Positions 1 through 10,000 of a stretch of 21,019 nucleotides of DNA are shown here, in pieces. The notes beneath the pieces are model-generated. The model was not told the DNA's origin and searched no databases. It worked only from the letters and a program-made list of their open reading frames with translations. The position numbers and the translations under genes were made by a program. The DNA comes from Parvularia atlantis (Eukaryota > Opisthokonta > Rotosphaerida), in the NCBI GenBank assembly GCA_943704415.1, contig CALSCO010000158.1, positions 1 to 21,019 on the forward strand. Reading direction: 5' to 3'. Every line of letters starts with the position of its first letter. Positions within the stretch are counted from its first letter, which is position 1.

Positions 1-27
1 CCTAACACCCCTCGCACCCGCGCCCAG
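1..27 (+). other. 3' end of an intron of the kinase gene
   Basis: The window opens inside an intron. A CTAAC branch-site-like motif lies at bases 2-6 and the acceptor CAG ends at 27. The next base starts the exon that encodes the kinase DFG motif, with the Asp codon split after its first base. The rest of this intron, and the N-terminal lobe of the kinase, lie outside the window. Confidence 0.8.
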
Positions 28-2414
28 ACTTTGGCTTCGGCAACTTTTACGACCCCAACGGCACCCTCGAGACGTACTGCGGCACGCCGGTGCGCTCGAT
101 TTGCCCACCGTGTCCACCCGCGCGCATCGCGCTCACCGCCCCGCCCACCGCACAGGCGTACGCAGCGCCCGAGCTGTTCCAGGGCCAGAAGTACACCGGG
201 CCCGAGGTCGACGTGTGGTCGCTTGGCGCGATCCTTTACGTCATGTGCGCCGCCCACGCGCTCCCCCGCCTCGCTCGCCGCTCACGCGCGCGCGTGCGCG
301 CGCAGGGTCACGTCGTGCGTCCCGTTCGAGGGCAGCAACCTGGCCGAGATGCGCGCGTCCGTGTGTTCGGGCCGTGTCGAGATCCCGCACTTCATCTCGC
401 CCGGTGCGTACGCGCGCTCAGCCTGACCGCCTGCGACCGCGCTGACACGAGCGCAGCCCTCGCCGACCTCATCAGGGGCATGCTCGTTGTCGACCGCACC
501 AAGCGCAAAAGCATCGACGCGTTCCTCGACCACCCGTGGCTCAACGAGGACGGCAGCGCGCCCGCCCGCATGGTCGCCATCTTCGCGGACGACCTCGGCG
601 CGGCTGTCTCGGCCGACGACGACGATCACAACCTGTCCTCACCCGAGCTCGATGTCGCGCGGCACGTTGCGAGCGCATACGAGGCGGCCGCTAACGGTGC
701 TCACCGAGCCACTGTCCTCCCTTTCTCGCTAACAGCACGCGCAGGCATGATGGCTGCGCTGCAGGAGGACGACAAGGACGCGGACGAGGACGAGAACGGC
801 GCGCACAAGCGCCCGTACCGCCCGGGCCAGGGCATGTCTACGAGTGACTACACGACGCCGGCGTCGTCGTACAAGACACGCTGTGCGCAACCTCACGCGC
901 GCACGCGCGCCTCCGCCGACACTGACCTTGCCGCGCACGCAGCCGCACGCCACGGCAAGACCCAGTCGGCCTCGTCGATCGACGGCATCGAGGACTCGCC
1001 CACGCTCTTTGGCGGCCGCACCCCACCCTCTTCCGGCTCGTACATCTCCGCCAACGAATTTGATGAGGCGTCGTCGTCCGGCAGTCTCGCCTTCCGCATG
1101 GTCTCCTCGCCCACGACCTCGACTAGGCCTTTTATGCCCTCGCCCGACAGCTGGGCCATGCCGACCAAAACCGGCGTCTCCTCGCCCATCCGGATTCCCG
1201 CCAAGGCCGCTGCCGTCACTGACAGCCCACTGCCCGTGCGCAAGTTCTCCAACGCGGACGACAAGAAGATCTCGCTCGGCCTGTTCCTCTCGGGCAGCCC
1301 GCCGCGCGCCCCAATTGCCACGCTCGGCCGCCGGCCCTCGTTGCGCGCTGCCCAACTGCCGCTCTCGCCCCTGCCCGAGCTGAGCGTGCCGCCCGTCAAC
1401 GGCGGGCAGGTGCACCGTCGCGCGTCGAGCGGCGGCCAGCATCACCACCACTACAACACCGTCAGCGGTGCGCTTGTTGCAGCCGGCGCTACCTCTGTGC
1501 TGAGAATCTCGCGTCCGCGCAGGACGCCCGACAGCGCCGCCCTCGCCCACGATGAAGCGCGGCACGTTTGCCCTCCCACGCATGATTGGCGTCCCGTCCT
1601 CGCCCGTCCTCCCGACGGCCGGGGCGACGCTGCGGGCCTCGCGCCCGGTTAGCCCCAACAAGCCGCCGCTGCCCTCGGTCGTGGTCGCGCCGAGCAGCCC
1701 CACGTCGTCGTCGCTCCCGCCTGGCTCGACCTCGCCCACGAGCGTCGGCTTCAACGCACGGAGGGTGAGCAGCCCAGAGGACTCGCCCACGAGCCCGCGG
1801 TGCGTTGACGGGGCGCCGCGACGGCCTCCGCAACTCGCTCATACGCGCGCACCGCAGCATGCGCACCGGGCGCCTCTCGCTCATGGGCAGTCTCATCCAC
1901 TTCACCTGGCGCGGGAGCGGCGCGGCCACGAGCTCCACCAGCTCGGCCAGCAGCTCGCTCACCAACTCGTCCGACGCCGTCGCGGCCGCGGCCATCGCGA
2001 CCAAGCCGCGCGTGATCCACTTTATGTGGTCCTCCGCCACGACCTCGACCAAGAACGTGGTCGAGATCATCACCGAGGTGCGCCGCCATCGCGCGGTCTT
2101 GCCGCTCGCGCGACGCCAACGCGCCTGACGGACGCGCAGATTGAGCGCGCCGTGGCGGCCATCAACGCCAAGATCGTCAACTCGAGCGTGTTTGTCTACC
2201 GCATCACACCCGCGTCCGAGAGGTGCGCGTGCGGGCGAGCGCGGCGTTGCCCTGCGGACACTGACCTCTCCGCGCCAGCTGCGTGCTCGAGATGGAGATC
2301 TGCCGCCTGCCGCGTCTGCAGCACGTGCACGGCCTGCGCTTCAAGCGCGTCTCGGGCCGCTCCGAGGCGTACAGGGGCCTCTCGGAGCAGCTGCTCGGGA
2401 GCATGCGCCTGTGA
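28..2414 (+). CDS. MARK/PAR-1/KIN1-type Ser/Thr protein kinase, 5'-partial, with C-terminal KA1 domain
   Basis: This is the C-terminal 621 residues of a CAMK-group protein kinase. Modelled exons: 28-89, 156-244, 306-403, 457-696, 745-882, 943-1467, 1523-1799, 1858-2077, 2140-2222, 2279-2414 (stop TGA 2412-2414); joined, they keep one frame. Visible in order: the DFGFGNFY motif, an activation loop with LETYCGTP (its Thr aligns with the LKB1-site Thr of MARKs), YAAPELFQG, the VDVWSLG helix, PFEGSNL, and HPWLNE at the end of the catalytic domain. A long Ser/Pro-rich and acidic linker follows, then a KA1 domain. KA1 of MARK/KIN1 kinases binds acidic phospholipids and autoinhibits, so a role in polarity or the cell cortex is expected by family; the substrate is unknown. 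The UBA that follows the kinase domain in animal MARKs is not evident. SIK kinases share parts of the catalytic sequence but usually lack KA1. Several SP/TP sites in the linker suggest regulation by proline-directed kinases. Confidence 0.92.
2009..2414 (+). other. KA1 (kinase-associated 1) domain of the MARK-type kinase
   Basis: Spread over three exons (end of 1858-2077, then 2140-2222 and 2279-2414), the last roughly 90 residues match KA1. They begin [13 protein letters not shown], continue through [12 protein letters not shown], and end with [21 protein letters not shown] and a short helix before the stop. The [10 protein letters not shown]...RFKRVSG block is the strongest hallmark; animal MARKs have EMEVCKLPRL...RFKRISG. 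This domain separates the protein from SIK- and CHK-type kinases. Confidence 0.9.
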
Positions 2415-2554
2415 CGCCCCTCTCTGCATCCCCATCCCCACCGACCACTGTGACATCCCATTCCGTCTCGCCGCCGCCACTCGTGTCGGCTCCCCTTGCC
2501 CCCCCCCCCCAACCAAGATTGTAAGCCCTTTACGCCTGCTGTACACGCGAATGC
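2415..2554. other. Convergent intergenic gap between kinase and HECT ligase genes
   Basis: Only 140 bases separate the two stop codons, which face each other. The gap must hold both 3' ends. It is pyrimidine-rich on the plus strand and contains a run of 12 C. I see no clear AATAAA signal on either strand, so the 3' UTRs may overlap. Confidence 0.75.
2499..2510 (+). repeat. C12 homopolymer
   Basis: Twelve consecutive C on the plus strand, in the gap between the kinase and ligase stop codons. It is non-coding in the models given here. Such a run is prone to slippage and to sequencing error, so its exact length is uncertain. Confidence 0.9.
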
Positions 2555-3984
2555 TCATGCAAAGCCAAAGCCCGTCGAGCACTCGTTGAACGCGGTGCGC
2601 AGTGACGACACGAGCTGCTCGTAGCTCTCGTACTCGGGCAGGTCGAGCTGGTTGAAGCTGCACACGAGGGTCAGATGGCAACCCGCGCGGTAGAGTAGAC
2701 GCACCAGGTGTGTGCGGCCGGCAGCCGATTGGCCCCGTACACGCGGCTGATCATGAAGCGCTGGATTCCGTTCATGCCTGCACGGCGCCGTCAGCATGCG
2801 CATACACGCGTGTGTGCCGTAACGGCTCGCGCACCCTCCAGGTGCGAGAAGCCCTCGAGCGGGATCTTGGACGAGCCCGTGACAAACTGCAGCAGCTTGG
2901 CGCGCTCCTCCCGCCCGAACGAACGCACGGCGCGCCAGAACCACTGCGTACCGCCGCCCGCTCAGCACACCGCAAACGCGCGCGCCCGCTCGTTCACGCA
3001 CCACAATCTGCTGCGCCGACGGTGCGTAGCCCTGGTACTCGGTGTTGTTGCGCCAGTCGTCCACGTCCACGTCCGGCATGCCCGAGATCAGCAGCTCGAG
3101 CTCCTGCTCGTCAAAGATCTTAATGAGCGCCGCCGGCACAATCTCGTGGAAGGCCTGCAGGAACGCGTCGATCTGCTGCTTGATGGCCGTCGTGAGCTTG
3201 TGCTCCGTGATGAGCCGGACGTACTCCATCTTGTTTTGCTGCGCGCGTCCCCCGGTCGGTCGTGCGTGTCACACGCCGAGCCCTCCCGCAAGCGCGCGCG
3301 CCCCACGCACCTCCGTCACGGCGATCGTGCTCCCGCCCGCCTTGAGCTCGACCTCGCGCTTCACGCCAAAGTCCTCGCTCTCGTATGTGAACGTCTGCTC
3401 AAGCACGCCCGTGATGTCGTTGTTGACCATCCACGTGAGCGACTTGAAAAACTCGGGGTCGACCGCCTCCATGTCGCGGTAGTCGACGGGCTTGCCGAGG
3501 ATGTGCTTGTAGAACGAGCGCGTGAAGTGCGCATCGAGCACGCGCCCGTCATAGATCGCCTTGCCGATGATCCGCCCCACAAACTTGAAGTAGGCCAGGT
3601 GGTTGCTGTTGACCCACGAAAGCCGGTTGGGCTGGTACGTCGTCTGTGTTCCACGTGCGCGTGCGCCTGTGTCAGCCGCAGCCGCCGCCCCTGCCGACGA
3701 GCGCGCGCGCACCTTGTCCACGTACGACGAGATGAACAGCGCAAAGTTTGGGTTGAACATCTGCCGCGCCAGCACCTGGTACCACTCGCGCGACACGCCG
3801 CCCGCGTCCACGCCTTCCTCGTTCGCGAACCGTACTGACAGCCGCCCGTACTTGACCTCGTCGCCGTTGTGCGACATGATCTGCTGGTACGAGTCCTCAA
3901 ACACCGACTCGCGGCGCACGTTGAGGTGCAGTGACGGAAAGTTGCCGCGGGGCTGTGCACCGTGCATCAGCAGCACGCCGACCA

Positions 3985-4071
<87 letters not shown>

Positions 4072-7000
4072 ACCTTGTTCTTGTGCAGCTCCTGGTTGAA
4101 GTACGTCCGCTTAAGGTCAAAGTCGAGCAGGTGCGGCATGGACGTGAACAGCGAAAACGAGCCCGCAAACAGCGTCGAGTTGGATCTGCCACGAAATGCG
4201 CGCGCATGTCAGACACAGCAAGCGCGCACATAGAAGCCGCACACCGGATCAGATCGTTGATGATGCGCTTGTACCGCTCGGCAAACTGCTCGAACCGCTC
4301 AAACTTGGCCTTGCACTCGCCGTCGGGCGCGGTCGACACGTCCGCCGAGCTCAGCACAGCCTTGAGATTCTTCGCAAGCGTAAAGTACGACTCAAGCGAC
4401 GGCAGGAGCAGCGAGCTGACGTGGCCGAGCTCGCTGTGCTGTTGCACCACGTCAAGGCACTCGCCGAGCACCGCCCACACCTGCCCCATGTCAGGCCCAT
4501 TTATGCACACACGCACGCTCGCGCGCGCACACGCACCTCGTCCAAGTTGAGGTGCACAAACGCGCGCTGCGCCGCCGCGGCCAGTGCCGCCGCGCTCGGC
4601 GTCGCCTCGGCCCTCTCGGGCTTATCCGCCGCTGCGGCGGCCGCCGCCGCGTTGCCGAGCTGCGGCTGATCGTTCCCGAGCGCAAAAGCGAGGGTGTTGG
4701 GCGTGAGCTGCACGTCAAACATGCCCGGCTGGGACGCGTCCGCCGGTGCGTTCCGCGGAGCCTTGTCCTTGTCCGACGAGATCGTGTGCAGCGCGCCCAT
4801 GGCTGTGAGCACGCGCTTGAGGCGCATCTGCGTCGAGTGCCGCGAGCCCAGGCGCGGCACGGCGAGCGAGCGCATGGCCGCGCGCTGCGACGCCTCGACC
4901 GTGCTCTTGTTGGCCTCGTCCACGGCCATCGCAGTGTTGTCCGCGCTGCCGCTCGTCCGGGCCACGTTGAAAGGCCGGAGGGTCTCGCGCAGAACAGCCA
5001 TGTCAGTCAGGAGCGGGCCCTTGACCTCGTGCGCGGCTGCGACGAGGTTGCCCAGCAGGTGCTCGTTCGTGCCGTCGATCGGGACGAGGTGCTGCATCGC
5101 CTTGATTGTGTGCTGCATCACCTTGTTGGAGCACGTGCGCAGCTGCAGCACATTCACGAGCCGCCCGCGCAGCACCCCAGGCACGCGCGCGAGCGTCTCG
5201 TTGTTCTTGACGAGCGAGACCACGCGCGGGTCGAGCAGGAACGCGAGCGTATCGATAAGCACCAGCACCAGCCACGCGTCATTCGTGACCAGGTCTCGGT
5301 CCAGCAGCTCCTGCAGCACAAAGAACGGCGTGACGGTCTCCGCGGGTGTGCTCGCGCTGCCACTGTTGCCGCTGCTGCCCGCCGCGTCGGGCTGATCGTC
5401 GCCACCCACGGCCTTCTCCTTACCCTTGGCGTTGCGCGCGCTCGGCGTGTGATCTGTCGCATCGGTCGTTGGTGCGGCGTCTGTCGTCGGCGCGGCCGTC
5501 ACGGGCACGACCACCGGCCGCCACATCTCCTCCGTCAGCTTGATTGCCGAGCTGCCCGTGGCCGCGAGCAGGTACAGGATCAGGTCCAGGCTGCGCCGCA
5601 CGACCAGGTTGGGCGCGCCCTGGCCCATCGGATCACTCCCCAGGCGCACGACGTCCCGCCCGAGCACGATCGCCATGAGCAGGCCAAGCAGTGACGAGCG
5701 CGTGCCGGCGTGCGTGCACAGCTGCGCCAGCGAGCGCGCCATCATGTTCTTCTTGAGCGGCTGCGCGACGTAGAGCAGGCGCAGCATCGATAGCAGGTTG
5801 CCAACCGTGACCTGCTCGGGCCCGTCGCGCGTCGTCTTGCGCTTGTTCTTGCGCAGGCTGAGCATGTCGTTGGCGGTGCTCGCCTGACGTGCCGTTGCCG
5901 TCTGCTGGACCGGTCGCGTTGTGTTCGTCTGCGTGGCGGACGACTCGAGTGGCCGTGCTGCAGGCCCGCTGTCGCTCGCCGCCGCGGGTGCAGAGGGTAC
6001 GACCGCTGCTGGCGTCGAACGCAGCGCGCCCACCAGCTGCTCGTACAGTGACGACGTGCCTCTCTCGCCCGGCGGGCCAAACAGCCACGGCATGCCTGGG
6101 AGCGACGACGCCAGCATGGCCGGCGACGACGCCGCAGTCGGGCGCTCCGACTGCGACGGGCCGTACTGGCTCAGCACCTCCCAGCGCAGGTCGTCCGGCA
6201 GGGCCTCAAGGAAGGCCGCATCGATGCCGGCCTCGCGCGCGAGCTCGATTAGAGCCGGGTCCTGCGCGCCCGGCAGGGTCTCGCGCGTGAGCGTTGCGAG
6301 GGTCACCGGTGCGCGCGGTGCTGTGGGCTCGGTTACGGGTGGTTGAGCCGGTTCTGGTGCTGGTGCCGGTGCTGGTTCAGCTGCTGGCCCGGCCACGGGT
6401 GCGGGCGCAGGCACAGGCGCAGCAGCAGCAGCAGGCCCGGGCGCCGCCTCGGTTGGTGCCGCGGGCGCCGGTGCAGGCTCAGCGGAGGCGCTACCACCGC
6501 CCATGATCCGCAGCAGCGCAGGTTCGATGTCGTCCGTGAACAGGCGCGCGAGGTCGTCCTGGTCCATTGGCCGCCCCTCGTCCGCAAAGATGCCCGAGAC
6601 GTCGACCTCAACCGCGGTCGCGTTGTTCCCGCGCGTCACAAAGTACGGCATCTGCTGCCCGTCGGCACGGCGGATCACCTGCGCGGGCCCGGGCGGCGGC
6701 GCGACCTCGGTCCGGCCCAGCTCCGCGAGCAGCGTGCTGGCAAAGCCCGTGGCGTCGCCCAGCGTCTGCCGCAGCAGGCCGAGCGTCTGGCGGTGGCGGT
6801 GGTGGCTGGCGTGGATGCGGTAGTAGGCGATCGGGCTCGAGACCATCTGGCGCGTGTGCTCGATCAGGCGCTCGACGGCGTCGGCCGCGCTGGGCGCCGT
6901 CTGCAGCACGAGCGTGCCGATGACGTAGAGGTCGTCCGCGAGCGCGTGCGAGGGCAGGCCGCGGCGCGGATCGCAGCACGTGTTGAAGTGCAGGGTCATC

Positions 7001-10000
7001 TCGCTCATCGCGGCCTGGCGCAGCATGGGCGAGGCGTGGTTCATGTCGCTCATCGAGCCGTCGAGGTAGTCGTACGCGGACCAGGGCGGGCGCACGAGGA
7101 GCGGGTGCATCACCAGCTGCGAGTACCCGGCCTGCTGCGACTCGTACCCGACCGTGTCGCGTAGGATGCGCCGTAGCCGCCGCGCGGTCACGAGCGCAAG
7201 CACGATCTGTTGCACGATGCGGTCGGCCGTGCCCGCGTCCGTCATGAGCGCCTGGCGCATCGCTGCCGCTTGCGGCGAGCCGTGCATTCGGTCGACCAGC
7301 TCGAGCACGTCCGTGCGCACGTACGACAGCTCGGTCGGGCGGTCCGGGTGCGGGATGCGGTCGGCGAGGCGCGAGAGCCACACGGCCAGCGGCGTAAGCG
7401 AGCGCGCGTGGTGAGGGTGCGACGACCGGCTGCCCTCGAATGCGTCCACGAGGAACGCCGCCGTGTCGGGCGGGAAGAGCGACGCGCCGAGCCAGCGCGA
7501 GACCGTGCTCGTCGTGTTTGACGCCCACGCCGCCGACGTCACCAGCCGCTCCTGCGCCGCAATCTGCGCAATTGGCACCGTCCCGGCCTCGCCTGCGTCG
7601 CCCGCGCCGCGCCCGCGCAGCGTCATCGCCAGGCCGGCAGTCGGCACGTCCTCCGAGCCGAGGAGGCGCTCGAGCAGGACGCGGTTCGAGATCGTGGCCG
7701 AGTCCTCGTCCTCGTACAGGCGCACGCGCGGCGGCGTCGGGCGGTACTGCAGCTGCGCGTGCCCGTGCCGCGAGCCCATTCCGGTCATGTACGGCGGCGG
7801 GTGAAACAGGGCTTCGTCCCAGTTGATGCCACGGTCGCGCGCGGCAAAGTCGCGGGCGATGCGCTCGTCGACGTCGCTCTCGTCCCCGTCGTCTTCATCG
7901 TCGTCGTCGTCCTCGTCCGTGTCGCCGTCGTCGTCGTCGCGCGTGCGGAGGCCGGCAAACATGCGGTGGCGCCTGCGCAGCACGCGCGCGTCAGCACGCG
8001 TCGCCGCAGGCTCACGTGCGTACCGTGCAAGGAAGCCGTTGTCGAAGAAGGGTGCGTCGTCCTCGTGCTGGCCCTCGTGCTGCTCCGCGTCGGCCTCCTC
8101 AGACGTGCCCTCGTCGACCTCGTCCTCCTCCTCGCCTTCGCCGACATTGCTCGCCTCGTGCATGTGGAACGGCACAAACCCACGCAGCTGGTTCTCGAGC
8201 TGCGCGGCCAGGTTGTTGTTGTCGACCCCGCCCGCGCGCGCCCCGTCGCCGCCGTCGTCGTCTTCCTCGTCGTCGTCGTCGTCCTCCTCGCCCTCGTCGT
8301 CCTCGCCACCGGCGCCATGCGCGTTCGTGTGCATGTGCAGACCGTTGCCGTGCAACACGCGCGCGCGCGCCTCACCCCGCCCGTTGGCTTCCCCGGGCTC
8401 GTCGTCGTCGTCCTCGTCCTCATCGTCGGCCAGCGTCACCTCCATGTCCGAGTCGTCGGGCCCGTCGCTGTCCTCGCCATTGCCCTCGCCCTCGCCGCCT
8501 TCCCCGGCGGCCGGCGTGGCCCCGTTCGGCTGCCCGTCCATCCCGACATGCTCCCCGTTGTCACTCCCGCCGTCGTCCTCGCCATCCTCGTCGTCGCTCT
8601 CATCTCCGTCTTCGACATCATCGTCGTTTCCGTCGTCGTCGTCGTCGTCGTCGTCCCCTTCGCCGTCGTTGTTGTCGTCGCTGTCGCTGTCCTCGATCAT
8701 GACGACCTCGGCCTCGCCGTCGTTGCCGAGAACGACCATCATGTCTGGCTGACCGTGCGCGTGGCCGTTGACGAGGCCCTCGAGCCCGTCGTCCTCGTCG
8801 TCGTCGTCGTCGCTGTCGCTCAGGTCGTTCTCTTCCTCGCCCAGCTGCTCCAGGTGCTCCTCGTGCGGGTCCTGGTCAAACACGGGCTCGCCCTCGGCGC
8901 CGCCGATCTCCTCGTCAGACGAGTCGCTCGTGTCCTCGCCGTCATCGTCGTCCTCTTCATCATCGTCGTCCTCACCGTCGTCCTCGTCCTCGGCCTCTGG
9001 TCCCTCGGTCGCAGGCACGGCACCCGCAGCCGCCTGCCGGCCCACCGATCGCCGACGGCGCGGCGTGCGCGATGGCGTCGCTGCGGCACTGGCAGGGCCG
9101 CGCGGCGAGGCGGGCGCGGTCGCGGGCGGGGACGACGGCGCGTTCGCGGGCGGCTCGTTGGCGGCAGCCGTCGGCGCTGCCGTTGACGCGGCCATCTCGG
9201 ACGTCGGCGCGGGGTTGGCAGGCGCGGCCGGTGCGGCGCCGGTCGTGGCCGCCGCAGCGCTCGCCGCGACCTTGGCGCGCCGCTGCTGCCGCCGCTGCCG
9301 CCGCTCGGCGCGCACCTCGGCCTTGGCTGCGGCCGCGATGTTGTTGGCCGCGCGCCCGAGCACCTCGATCGACACCAGCGTCTGCTCGACGATCATCTGC
9401 TCGATCGTCATGGAAGCCACGTCCTGCTGCACGCGGCAGTCAGCAAAACAGGCGCATGAGAGGGAACACACGTGAGCGCACCTTGTTGCTCAGGTTGAGC
9501 CGCCCAATCACCTCGGTCAGCAGCGGCACAAAGCCCGCGTCGAGGAAGACTTGCGCGAGCTCGAGGATGACGGGCCCCTTTTTGCCGCCGCGGCGGTTGA
9601 CCGGGTCAGCGAGCACGGCGTGGACAAGCTTGATGAAGCCAAAGAGCTCGTTGGCCGAGGGCGAAGGCGCGGCGGCCTGCAGCGGCGTGTGCAGCGTGCG
9701 GGCGGCGGCGTCGTGCAGCGTCGACACGACCGTGCGCCACGCCTGCTTCAGCCCGGCCGAGATCGGCACGTCGTCCGGCTGCGGCCCCACCGCCACGCCA
9801 AAGGTCGAGCGCTGGCGGTCGTCAATGCGGTGGCCGCTGCACAGCAGCAGCAGCAGCTGACGCGCCCGGTCGGCCTCGTCCGGGTCCTGCAGCACCATTG
9901 ACGGGCGCTCGCTGCTCCAGTTCTTGCACGCGTCGGCCAGCACGCGCAGGGCCGTTGCACCCGCGACCGGCAGCGCGGCCGCCTGCGCCACGACGACCTC

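Larger units (their letters stand above)
2555..4480 (-). other. HECT catalytic region of the ligase, exons 29-36
   Basis: Exons, high to low: 4480-4245, 4185-4074, 3952-3713, 3643-3311, 3238-3002, 2943-2835, 2777-2705, 2657-2555 (stop 2557-2555). The segment reads [12 protein letters not shown], then [49 protein letters not shown]-like, [72 protein letters not shown] and HTCFNQLDLP. This is a complete N-lobe and C-lobe. The active-site Cys codon (TG|C) is split by the last intron (2658-2704). The C-terminal tail ends GFGFA, like the GFGLA end of HUWE1. All conserved catalytic features are present, so it should be active. Confidence 0.95.
4537..9426 (-). other. Very large exon 28 of the HECT ligase (4890 nt)
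   Basis: A single open exon of 1630 codons running from [11 protein letters not shown] to FVHLNLDE. It holds, in order, an Ala/Arg-rich start, the acidic tract, conserved helical sequence, Ala/Pro repeats, the UBM-like motif, and the C-terminal solenoid part (for example [12 protein letters not shown] and [17 protein letters not shown], similar to the HUWE1 segment before the HECT domain). No stop codon or strong internal splice pair is seen, so I read it as one exon. Confidence 0.87.

Noticed and set aside
729-1790. 353-codon minus-strand frame opposite the kinase linker
   Set aside because: Gly/Arg-rich shadow of the Ser/Pro-rich kinase linker; it crosses the kinase introns and has no recognisable motif.
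3603-4550. Plus-strand frame with a long Arg-Glu repeat
   Set aside because: The repeat is the (AG)40 microsatellite read as AGA/GAG. It lies in an intron of the ligase on the other strand, and the flanking parts are antisense to the HECT domain.
7759-9186. 475-codon plus-strand reading frame rich in Val and Leu
   Set aside because: It is the antisense of the Asp/Glu-rich tract: GAC/GAG codons read backwards give GTC and CTC (Val, Leu). It shows no domain, and its composition follows directly from the sense strand.
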